From the NCBI GenBank assembly GCA_031272005.1, contig JAISUQ010000047.1, forward strand, positions 1 to 10,190: a stretch of DNA of 10,190 nt, written 5' to 3'. Positions 1 to 5,660 of this stretch are shown piece after piece; within the stretch, counting starts at the first letter, position 1; the number at the start of each line of letters is the position of its first letter. The DNA is from Coriobacteriales bacterium. GTDB taxonomy: Bacteria; Actinomycetota; Coriobacteriia; Coriobacteriales; UBA8131. Below the pieces are notes generated by a model. The model had not been told where the DNA came from, ran no database searches, and was given only the letters and a program-made list of their open reading frames with translations. The position numbers were made by a program, and so were the translations under genes.

Positions 1-425
1 ATTACCCGTGCCGGCTGCAACATCAGTGCATCGCGCTCCTGCGACTCCAGATACTGCCAGTCGATGACCATCTTGGGGATGGAGCGCAGAATGAAACGCA
101 ACCGCTCGCTATCCAAACCCAGGCTCAGTTCCCGATTGAGAAAGTCACCAATCTCCTTGGGAGAGAGATAACCGCGCAGATGCTCCGGACGCACGACGTA
201 GTTATCCTCGATTTGAAAAGCCAGACTGTGAGCATAGCTTTGCATGGCATCATAGCTGGGGCAAACCTGACCATGCAGGATGCGCGTCACAGTGGATGGC
301 GCCACACCCATAGCCTCGGCCAACCCACTGGCATTGAGATTGGTAGCCGCCGCCAACTGCCGCATGACATCCGCCGCCGCCCCCTGCGACCCATGCAGAT
401 TGATGTAATCGTAACTGTAATGCAT
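1..425 (-). CDS. Xre-type helix-turn-helix regulator, partial (C-terminus beyond window)
   Basis: Reading the minus strand from the ATG at 425-423 gives 141 open codons running off the left edge. Residues about 22-72 form an Xre/Cro-like helix-turn-helix: LAEAMGVAPSTVTRILHGQ (residues 36-54) has the usual small residue before the turn and the S-T-V-T-R recognition helix. The later part (residues 73-141) is charged, probably helical, and I do not recognise it. A DNA-binding regulator or antitoxin-like protein is the likely role; its target is unknown. The start is chosen because frame and codon use hold from there, although no Shine-Dalgarno is visible. A -10-like TATACT ends only 7 nt upstream, so the mRNA may be leaderless. 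It lies 67 nt downstream of the RelE/ParE toxin gene on the same strand but has its own promoter, so co-transcription is uncertain. Confidence 0.75.
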   Translation of the reverse strand, partial: MHYSYDYINLHGSQGAAADVMRQLAAATNLNASGLAEAMGVAPSTVTRILHGQVCPSYDAMQSYAHSLAFQIEDNYVVRPEHLRGYLSPKEIGDFLNRELSLGLDSERLRFILRSIPKMVIDWQYLESQERDALMLQPARV

Positions 426-432
426 GCCATTC

Positions 433-460
433 AGTATATAGAAATTTTGCACATATGCAA
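433..460 (-). promoter_or_regulatory. Promoter and palindromic operator of the Xre-type gene
   Basis: On the minus strand TTGCAT (460-455) and TATACT (438-433) are separated by 16 nt, a weak -35 with a good -10. The palindrome TTGCACATATGCAA (447-460; 5-bp arms, 4-nt centre) covers the -35 box. This is the arrangement expected of an operator for the adjacent helix-turn-helix protein, that is, autorepression. The expected transcription start falls at or within 1-2 nt of the ATG, suggesting leaderless translation. The boxes and dyad are seen directly; function is inferred. Confidence 0.45.
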
Positions 461-492
461 TTATTCTAAACCAAGATGGAGAAGAAAAACTC

Positions 493-813
493 CTACAGCA
501 GCCTTTCCCATAGGCGGCGGGCATAGAGGATTCTGAGGATGTGTACCTGGCAGGTAGCCTCATTGATGATGAGGAAAACCTGGTAGTTGCCTGCCGAAAT
601 CCATCGCACGCCTCTTGAGCGATGCGGCTCAAAACGCACCAGGGCACAACGGGCAGGTGACTGATCCAGAGAAGTGATGCGCTGCTTGATGAGATCGTAT
701 ATACCTTGCGCAGCGCCTGGTGAGCTCAAGTTGGCAGTAATGTAGCTCACAATCCCGCTCAGGTCGGCTTCGGCGCTGTCCTCAATCAGAACCTCATAAT
801 CAGCGCAGGCCAT
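493..813 (-). CDS. RelE/ParE-family type II toxin
   Basis: 106 residues, a normal length for RelE/ParE toxins. The N-terminus (YEVLIEDSAEADLSGIVSYI, residues 6-25) matches the first strand and first helix of the fold. The C-terminal half (GVRWISAGNYQVFLIINE, then VHILRILYARRLWERLL) matches the family's last strands, with the Arg/Tyr-rich tail where RelE-type catalytic residues usually lie. RelE members cut mRNA on the ribosome while ParE members poison gyrase; sequence alone does not decide which. The gene overlaps the antitoxin by 14 nt, so translation is coupled, and no strong Shine-Dalgarno precedes the ATG. Antitoxin-first order is the common one for Phd/YefM pairs. No terminator hairpin is visible between its TAG and the Xre-type gene. 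Confidence 0.88.
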   Translation of the reverse strand: MACADYEVLIEDSAEADLSGIVSYITANLSSPGAAQGIYDLIKQRITSLDQSPARCALVRFEPHRSRGVRWISAGNYQVFLIINEATCQVHILRILYARRLWERLL

Positions 814-1066
814 AGCGCTGCTCTATGTTTGCAAAGACTTCGCTGGCAGGGCGGCAACGGCCAGCCGCGATGTCCCTCAATCCGGCGTCGAGCAGTGCGG
901 ACAACTCATAGCGGCCAACCAGCAGCTCGTATTCGTCGTTGGACATCACCACCAGGTCATCCCGCCCGTTTTTTGTGATGTATACTGGCTCTCGGTGGGT
1001 ATGGCAAAAATCCGAAATCTCATTGTATCTGTTACGCAAATCCGAGCTGGGGCGAATTGCAGCCAT
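800..1066 (-). CDS. Phd/YefM-family antitoxin
   Basis: 88 residues from the chosen start. The N-terminal region (residues 1-50) has the Phd/YefM fold signature: S-S-D-L-R-N-R-Y-N-E, then EPVYITKNGRDDLVVMSNDEYE, which forms the DNA-binding dimer. The C-terminal segment (ELSALLDAGLRDIAAGR onward) is the flexible helix that normally wraps and neutralises the toxin. Two in-frame ATGs exist, at 1072-1070 and 1066-1064. AGGAG (1077-1073) touches the first but lies 6 nt before the second, so the second is preferred; using the first would add only M-T. The protein should neutralise the RelE/ParE toxin encoded immediately downstream and repress their shared promoter. Confidence 0.9.
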   Translation of the reverse strand: MAAIRPSSDLRNRYNEISDFCHTHREPVYITKNGRDDLVVMSNDEYELLVGRYELSALLDAGLRDIAAGRCRPASEVFANIEQRYGLR

Positions 1067-1087
1067 TGTCATCTCCTAACAAATATC

Positions 1088-1107
1088 ATAATATGCCTAT
1101 TATTATA
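1088..1107 (-). promoter_or_regulatory. Toxin-antitoxin promoter -10 and operator palindrome
   Basis: A perfect -10 box TATAAT lies at 1107-1102 on the minus strand. It overlaps the palindrome ATAATATGCCTATTAT (1088-1103; 6-bp arms, 4-nt centre). The placement, just upstream of the AGGAG ribosome binding site of the antitoxin, is that of a Phd/YefM operator. No convincing -35 is seen at 16-18 nt spacing, which may mean dependence on an activator or simply a weak promoter. Binding by the antitoxin is inferred from the family. Confidence 0.5.
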
Positions 1108-1208
1108 CACAAATCTTGAGTAATTGCTGTGCAATGAACTCGCCAATGTCGTTTTGGCCAAGCCAGTATTGGCTCTGGCATTGTTTCAAAATTCTTCCAA
1201 ATCACCTC

Positions 1209-1248
1209 TTGACAACTCCTCCTATAGTCTTATACTCTACTATAAGAC
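1209..1248 (+). promoter_or_regulatory. Promoter and operator of the GntR-ABC operon
   Basis: TTGACA (1209-1214), a 16-nt spacer and TATACT (1231-1236) make a strong sigma-70-type promoter. A perfect inverted repeat with 8-bp arms, GTCTTATA (1227-1234) and TATAAGAC (1241-1248), separated by 6 nt, covers the -10 and the expected start site. A YtrA-like GntR protein is the first gene downstream, so autorepression is the natural reading. An extra AAGAC half-site lies at 1252-1256. Confidence 0.72.
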
Positions 1249-1297
1249 CTAAAGACTTACTGTGCGCGCAGTGGAATGGTCAGTAAGGGAGAAGTTT

Positions 1298-1678
1298 ATG
1301 AGACCTACATTGGACAATGACCGCCCGCTCTTCCAGCAAATCAAGGAGGCTGTGGAGGAAGACATCCTCTCCGGCGCCTTGCAGCCGGATGAGCAGATTC
1401 CCTCCAACAGCCAGCTGGTGAACTTCTACCAGATCAACCCGGTGACGGTGCATAAGGGCATCAGCCAGCTGGTCGACGAGGGAACCGTGTACAAGAAGCG
1501 GGGCTTGGGGATGTTTGTCTCCCCCGATGCCCCGGCTCGCCTGCGCCAGCAACGGCAGGGCGGGTACCAGCAGGAATACGTGCAGCCAGCGATCCGCCAG
1601 GCCAAGGTGCTGGGCATCAAACGCCAGGAGTTGCACGGCATGATCGACGAGAATTGGGGGAGCAACGATGAGAACTGA
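1298..1678 (+). CDS. YtrA-like GntR-family transcriptional regulator
   Basis: 126 residues, the typical size of the short YtrA subfamily of GntR, which has no large effector domain. Residues about 9-75 are the winged helix: PLFQQIKEAVEEDILSGAL, then IPSNSQLVNFYQINPVTVHK (recognition region) and the wing G-L-G-M-F-V-S. The tail (residues 76-126) is probably the short helical dimerisation segment. An upstream in-frame GTG at 1262 exists, but AAGGGAG (1285-1291) lies 6 nt before the ATG at 1298, and that ATG starts at the usual position relative to the fold. The gene overlaps the ABC ATPase by 11 nt. YtrA-type regulators usually repress their own ABC operon and respond to cell-envelope stress; the inducer here is unknown. 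Confidence 0.9.
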   Translation: MRPTLDNDRPLFQQIKEAVEEDILSGALQPDEQIPSNSQLVNFYQINPVTVHKGISQLVDEGTVYKKRGLGMFVSPDAPARLRQQRQGGYQQEYVQPAIRQAKVLGIKRQELHGMIDENWGSNDEN

Positions 1679-2567
1679 GAATCCAGCTTTTACACTGGAG
1701 GGCGTCACCCTGCGTTACCCGGGTAAGCCCAACCCGGCTTTGGACAACATTACACTGTCTATCGAGCATAACAGCATCTGCGGCCTGCTGGGACGCAACG
1801 CCGCCGGCAAGACCTCGCTGATGTCGCTGCTGGCCGCCTACCGCAAGCCGAGCGCCGGACAGGTCAAGGTGTTTGGCGAGAACCCTTACGAGAACCCACG
1901 CATCAGCGTGAATGTGGTGCTGTCTTGCCTGCGCACCGACAAAGCCAGCTACTACGAGACCAGCAAGCCGCGCGAGCTGTTCCAGCTGGCTTCCATGATG
2001 CGTCCCCATTGGGACCAGGCCTTCTGCAACCGGTTGGTGGAGCGCTTCGAGTTGCCGCTCAAGCGGCGCCTGAGCAAGCTCAGCCAGGGTCAGAAGGCGG
2101 CTACCAGCTGCATCCTCGGCCTGGCCTCGCGCGCCCCGCTGACCATCTTCGACGAGGCCTATCTGGGCATGGACGCCGTCTATCGCCGAGCCTTCGTCGA
2201 CGAGCTATTAGCCGACTACCTGGAGCATCCGCGCACCATCCTGTTCTCCACCCATTACATCAGCGAGATGGAGCGGCTGTTCTCCGAGGTCATCATCATC
2301 GACGACGGTCGGGTTCTGGTTCACGACGATGCCGATACACTCCGCGCACAGGGGGTCAGCGTGACCGGCTCGGCCGAGGCAGTCGACCGCCTGGTGGGCG
2401 GCCGTCAGGTGCTGGCGGCGCGCTCACTGGGCGGCACCAAGGAAGCTGTGCTGCTTGGCCTGCTCGACGAGCGCGAGCGCCAGGCGGCCGAACAGGCCGG
2501 CCTGAGCATCGGGCAGCCCACGTTGGAGGACCTGTTCATCCATCTGACATCGAAGGAAGGGGATTAA
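1668..2567 (+). CDS. ABC transporter ATP-binding protein (YtrB-like)
   Basis: 299 residues. Walker A is GRNAAGKT (42-49), the signature LSQGQ (138-142), Walker B LTIFDE (158-163), the D-loop G-M-D-A (167-170) and the switch histidine in FSTH (196). It should hydrolyse ATP on the inner membrane face to power the permease encoded next. Departures from consensus: A in place of G inside Walker A, DEA in place of DEP after Walker B, and no clear Q-loop glutamine around residues 81-95. The last 75 residues form an accessory domain common in drug- or peptide-export type ATPases. ATG 1668 is preceded by a GGGGGAG-type site inside gntR. Substrate is unknown; export or sensing of envelope-active compounds is the usual guess for GntR/YtrA operons. 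Confidence 0.9.
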   Translation: MRTENPAFTLEGVTLRYPGKPNPALDNITLSIEHNSICGLLGRNAAGKTSLMSLLAAYRKPSAGQVKVFGENPYENPRISVNVVLSCLRTDKASYYETSKPRELFQLASMMRPHWDQAFCNRLVERFELPLKRRLSKLSQGQKAATSCILGLASRAPLTIFDEAYLGMDAVYRRAFVDELLADYLEHPRTILFSTHYISEMERLFSEVIIIDDGRVLVHDDADTLRAQGVSVTGSAEAVDRLVGGRQVLAARSLGGTKEAVLLGLLDERERQAAEQAGLSIGQPTLEDLFIHLTSKEGD

Positions 2568-2568
2568 C

Positions 2569-3240
2569 ATGAGTAACGTAGGCAAACTGGTACGTTGGTA
2601 TCTGCGTTGGATGGGGCTGTCCCAGAGTAGCTACATCGGGGCCTTGGTTTTTGCCACCCTGCTGTTCTGGGTCATCTTCAAGCTGACCGGCGCGCATGTC
2701 GAGATCAGCTCGGCACCCTGGTCCCAGTTGATATGGGGCATCAATGGTTACTTCCTGCTGGTCATCGGTATCATCATGCCAATCTGGACCGAGCCGATAG
2801 TCTCGATGGGGGCCACCCGTACCCAGTATGCGGTGACGCTATTGATCGTCGGCGCCATCCTGGCGCTCTGCAACTGGACGATAGGCCTGGTGGCGGGCTT
2901 GATTGAAGGCAGCATCAGCAACTGGATGTCGGTGGCATGGGCACTGATTTACGCCTATGGCATCTACCTGTTGGGTTGGGTGGCCTCACTGGGCATCCTG
3001 TTCAAGCGGGTGATCACCGGCATCCTCGGCTTCGTGTCCGCTACCGCACTGGCCGCCGTTGCCATGTCGCCGGTCATCCTGGCCACTTTGTTCGACCCAT
3101 CGCTGCTGCAGGCCGACAACTTCGCTGCGGCTTACGACAACGCCGTGTTAGTCCAGTCCACCGCCATCACTGCCGTACTGGTAGTGCTGGTCTCCACCGC
3201 CCTGGTAGTCGTGATGCGCCGCCTGCCCCTTAAAGCCTGA
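2569..3240 (+). CDS. ABC transporter permease, six predicted membrane helices
   Basis: 223 residues, strongly hydrophobic. I see helices near residues 21-40, 52-72, 87-108, 120-142, 147-172 and 195-216, the six-helix layout of ABC-2-type or YtrC/D-like permeases. It starts 1 nt after the ATPase stop, with a purine-rich GAAGGAAGGGG site upstream, so it is translationally coupled. It should form the membrane part of the exporter with the ATPase, two copies of each giving a full transporter. No sequence motif identifies the cargo. The GntR, ATPase and permease genes form one three-gene operon, followed by a long hairpin. Confidence 0.85.
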   Translation: MSNVGKLVRWYLRWMGLSQSSYIGALVFATLLFWVIFKLTGAHVEISSAPWSQLIWGINGYFLLVIGIIMPIWTEPIVSMGATRTQYAVTLLIVGAILALCNWTIGLVAGLIEGSISNWMSVAWALIYAYGIYLLGWVASLGILFKRVITGILGFVSATALAAVAMSPVILATLFDPSLLQADNFAAAYDNAVLVQSTAITAVLVVLVSTALVVVMRRLPLKA

Positions 3241-3291
3241 GGAAAACAGCGACTTGGCACTTCCCTGTTGCACCTCAGGATACTGTTCACA

Positions 3292-3332
3292 CCTCCAGTC
3301 ATTGCCGGGTTTGCCCCGGTAATGACTGGAGG
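3292..3332. repeat. Palindromic unit 1, 18-bp-arm hairpin after the permease gene
   Basis: Arms 3292-3309 and 3315-3332 are complementary over 18 bp with one G-T mismatch and a 5-nt loop; the core reads GTCATTGCCGGG / CCCGGTAATGAC. It begins 51 nt after the permease stop. It could stop or protect the transcript end, but no T-run follows, so it is not a canonical intrinsic terminator. The same core recurs in the two units just downstream, so a dispersed REP-like element is the better explanation. Confidence 0.75.
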
Positions 3333-3345
3333 TTTCGAGTCCAAG

Positions 3346-3433
3346 CCCGTCATTGCCGGACTTGTTCCGGCAATCCAGTGGTAAAGCTGCGAGTCCACCT
3401 CTGGATTACCGGGACAAGCCCGGTAATGACGGG
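3346..3433. repeat. Palindromic units 2 and 3, arranged as a 33-bp inverted pair
   Basis: Unit 2 (3346-3378) has its own hairpin ATTGCCGGA / TCCGGCAAT. Unit 3 (3401-3433) has ATTACCGGG / CCCGGTAAT. The two 33-bp units are reverse complements of each other except for four transitions, and are separated by 22 nt. Each flank carries CGAGTCCA (3336-3343 and 3390-3397). Core sequence and organisation match the REP-like palindromes common in alphaproteobacteria, where translations read like W-I-A-G-T-S-P-A-M-T. No transposase is nearby. Confidence 0.8.
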
Positions 3434-3498
3434 AATGTGAAATGTAACCTCCTGGTAGCCTCCTTAGCACTTACCATCCCGCCTCCCCATAAATCCAT

Positions 3499-3527
3499 TT
3501 GCCATTTTAGCTGGGCTAACTTACAAT
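3499..3527 (+). promoter_or_regulatory. Promoter of the magnesium transport operon
   Basis: TTGCCA (3499-3504), a 17-nt spacer and TACAAT (3522-3527) give a good sigma-70-type promoter with 5 of 6 matches in each box. The expected transcription start is near 3533-3535, leaving an untranslated leader of about 260 nt before the TTG start at 3795. The spacing and boxes are read directly; the start site is inferred. Confidence 0.6.
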
Positions 3528-3533
3528 ATGGCG

Positions 3534-3794
3534 AGTGTGTTGGGCGGGTTTGGATTCTTCCCCCCTTCAAATATCTGCCCAACGCTGATTCTGTTACCGA
3601 AGAGAAAGGGCTATTGTGAACGATCACCCTCATAGTAGCGATCACATTCACAAACCCTAGCCCTCTCGGTCTCCTTTGTGGCGGCCGTAAGGGCTGCCGA
3701 AGAACTTGCGAATAGACATATCGTCCATCATGGCGCGCTGCTGGTGTTGCCCAGGCGTGCGCTCGCAGGTGTGAAGTAAAAGGAGGCGAACAGC
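3534..3794 (+). promoter_or_regulatory. Long structured 5' leader with anti-Shine-Dalgarno, candidate Mg2+-responsive RNA
   Basis: Four stem-loops follow in series. SL1: 3539-3547 with 3575-3583. SL2, a nested stem of about 75 nt: GGGCTA 3608-3613 with TAGCCC 3658-3663, ACC and GAG with CTCGGT 3665-3670, inner TTGTGAA 3614-3620 with TTCACAA 3647-3653. SL3: GGCGGCC 3680-3686 with GGCTGCC 3692-3698. SL4: GCGCGC 3733-3738 and CTGG 3741-3744 with CCAG 3751-3754 and GCGTGC 3755-3760. TCTCCTTT (3670-3677) is complementary to AAAGGAGG (3779-3786), the ribosome binding site of the next gene, and would enclose SL3 and SL4. I do not recognise the M-box consensus. A leader that switches the ribosome site is inferred. 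Confidence 0.5.
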
Positions 3795-5660
3795 TTGCTC
3801 TACCTCTCCCAAATGCTCGGCAAGAAGGTGCTGGACTCCAATGGCGAGGAGATCGGGCGCATCTCGGATCTGGCCATCCAGACCGGCGAGGTCTTCCCGC
3901 GGATAACCTCGCTGGCCTTCCTCGGGCCGTCCAAAACGCCGTTCATGGTCAGCTGGCGCAAGTACGTGGAGGGCTATGAGGACGACAAGATCCTGCTCAA
4001 CCGCCCCAGCCACGACATCCGCTTCAGCTATCTGCAGCCCGATGAGCTGCTGCTGGCCCGCGACCTGCTGAACAAGCAGATCGTCGACACCCAGGGACTG
4101 AAGGTTGTCCGCGTCAATGACCTGAAGATCTCGGTCTCGGGCAAGCAGCTGCGCCTGCTGGGTGCCGAAGTGGGCCTGCGTGGCATCCTGCGCGGCCTGC
4201 ATCCGGTGTTGGAGAAGGCCGCCCTGGCGCTGAGCGGCGCCTTCCGGCATCCGCTGGAGGAGAACCTGATTGCCTGGAGCTACATGGAGCTGGTCGACCG
4301 CGACCTCTCCAACGTCAAGCTGGCCGTGAGCCACAAACGCCTCAGCGAGCTGCACCCGGCCGATGTCGCCGACATCCTGGAGCAGCTCGACCCCCAGCAG
4401 CGCAACCTGGTCTTCGAACATCTGGACAAGCAGCAGGCCGCCGAGACCTTCTCCGAATTGGAGGAGGAGTTCCAAAGCGACATGATCGACGACCTCAGCG
4501 AACACGAGGCCGCCGACCTGCTGGCCACCATGGACCCGGACGACGCGGCCGACATCATCGGCGATCTGCCCTACGAGAAAGCCGAGAAGCTGCTCTGGCT
4601 GATGGGCGTGCAGGACCAACGCCGCATCCGCAAGCTGCTGGGCTACAAGGAGAAGACGGCTGGCGGTATCATGACGCCGGACTTTGTGGCGATGCGCGAG
4701 GATGCCACCGTGGGGGCGACCATCGAGAGGATCCGCTCGCTGGGCGCCGACTTCGAGAGCGTGCATTACGTCTACACCCTCGATCATGCCGACAAGCTGA
4801 CCGGCTCGCTGTCGCTGCGCTCGCTGGTACTAGCAAACAATGATGCTACCATCTACGACCTGGCCACCCATGACCTGCTGACCGTCTCGCCCGAAGACGA
4901 CCAGGAGGCCGTGGCCGATGCCATCTCCAAATACGACCTTCTGGCCATGCCGGTGGTCGACGAGAGCGGTACGCTGCTGGGTATCGTCACCGTCGACGAC
5001 GCCCTGGACGTCCTGGAGGAGGAGCACAGCGAGGACCTGCAAATCGTCGGCGCCTCCACGCTGGGGCGCGACGACGGCCGCCAGGGGCTGGGCTCGCTGT
5101 TGCTGTGGATGCTGCGCCGCCAGCTGTGGTTTATCCTCTGGGCGCTGCTGGCCTTCCTGGTCACCATGAGCGGCAACCTGGAGTTGCTGGCGCCGGCGCT
5201 GGTGTTTGTGCCCTTTGTGCTGCTGATTGCCACCGACGTGGTGGCCTTTGCGGTCAACGACCTGATTGAGTACGGCAACAGCGACGACACCACCGGCGCC
5301 CTGCGGCTGTTCGGCCGTAACCTGCTGGGCTCGCTGCTGATTGCCGGAGTGGCCGGGCTTTTGGCCTTCATGGTCTTCAACGCCCTGGCCAGCGGCGGAG
5401 AGGCGCATACGGCCGAAGCTACCGCTGCCAACTCGCTGTGGGCTGCCGCCGCTGAGTTGTTGCGCACCGGCTTCATCCCGGCGTTGGTAGCCTGCGTGCT
5501 GGTCATCGCGGCCAGCGTGCTGACCACGGTCATCGCCCGCCGCAACCTGGATCGCGACCGGCCGTTATCCATCATCCCGCTGACCTTGTTCATGATGCTC
5601 TTCGGCCTGGCCGTTCAGCTGCTCACCCAGGTGGTGCTGGCCAAAGGCGGGGTTCTGTGA
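3795..5660 (+). CDS. MgtE-like protein: PRC-barrel, MgtE_N, CBS pair and degenerate 5-helix membrane domain
   Basis: 621 residues starting at TTG, chosen because AAAAGGAGG lies 8 nt upstream. Domains: two PRC-barrel-like segments (about 1-75 and 85-137); MgtE_N superhelix (about 182-272, with repeats such as HPADVADILEQLDP and DPDDAADIIGDLP); a CBS pair (292-350 and 358-412), beginning TAGGIMTPDFV; then five helices (about 440-458, 463-490, 508-531, 558-581, 591-613). MgtE_N and CBS domains bind Mg2+ and gate the MgtE channel. The membrane part aligns in layout with MgtE, but the usual GGNxGSQ stretch is replaced by ATDVVAFAV (479-487), and helix 5 (PLTLFMMLFGL) lacks the Mg2+-coordinating aspartate. 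It may therefore be a sensor or regulatory partner of the transporter whose start codon overlaps its stop, rather than a channel. Confidence 0.85.
   Translation: MLYLSQMLGKKVLDSNGEEIGRISDLAIQTGEVFPRITSLAFLGPSKTPFMVSWRKYVEGYEDDKILLNRPSHDIRFSYLQPDELLLARDLLNKQIVDTQGLKVVRVNDLKISVSGKQLRLLGAEVGLRGILRGLHPVLEKAALALSGAFRHPLEENLIAWSYMELVDRDLSNVKLAVSHKRLSELHPADVADILEQLDPQQRNLVFEHLDKQQAAETFSELEEEFQSDMIDDLSEHEAADLLATMDPDDAADIIGDLPYEKAEKLLWLMGVQDQRRIRKLLGYKEKTAGGIMTPDFVAMREDATVGATIERIRSLGADFESVHYVYTLDHADKLTGSLSLRSLVLANNDATIYDLATHDLLTVSPEDDQEAVADAISKYDLLAMPVVDESGTLLGIVTVDDALDVLEEEHSEDLQIVGASTLGRDDGRQGLGSLLLWMLRRQLWFILWALLAFLVTMSGNLELLAPALVFVPFVLLIATDVVAFAVNDLIEYGNSDDTTGALRLFGRNLLGSLLIAGVAGLLAFMVFNALASGGEAHTAEATAANSLWAAAAELLRTGFIPALVACVLVIAASVLTTVIARRNLDRDRPLSIIPLTLFMMLFGLAVQLLTQVVLAKGGVL

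Noticed and set aside
180..536. Plus-strand frame of 118 codons at the left edge.
   Set aside because: It lies opposite the Xre-type gene, whose helix-turn-helix on the minus strand is clear.
1280..1708. Minus-strand frame opposite gntR, and similar long antisense frames opposite the mgtE-like, transporter and glmM genes.
   Set aside because: They are mirror frames of GC-rich coding sequence; composition (His/Gln/Gly-rich or Ser/Arg-rich) and lack of ribosome sites argue against coding.
3292..3433. CRISPR-like array.
   Set aside because: The units are in mixed orientation with unequal, short spacers and no cas genes; they are palindromic elements.
3132..3470. Minus-strand frame of 112 codons across the palindromic repeats.
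   Set aside because: The reading (R-H-Y-R-A-C-P-G-N-P, W-I-A-G-T-S-P-A-M-T) is the usual spurious translation of this repeat family; it also runs into the permease gene antisense.
3528..3635. A 35-codon plus-strand frame with adjacent Pro codons in the leader of the magnesium operon, reminiscent of Mg2+-sensing leader peptides.
   Set aside because: Its ATG directly follows the -10 box and would lie upstream of the predicted transcription start; no ribosome site is present. An internal GTG at 3537 would need leaderless translation. Worth keeping in mind only if the start site maps further upstream.
3534..3794. Known M-box (ykoK) Mg2+ riboswitch.
   Set aside because: I looked for the conserved M-box core and did not find a convincing match by eye; a covariance search would decide, so the leader is reported only as a candidate.
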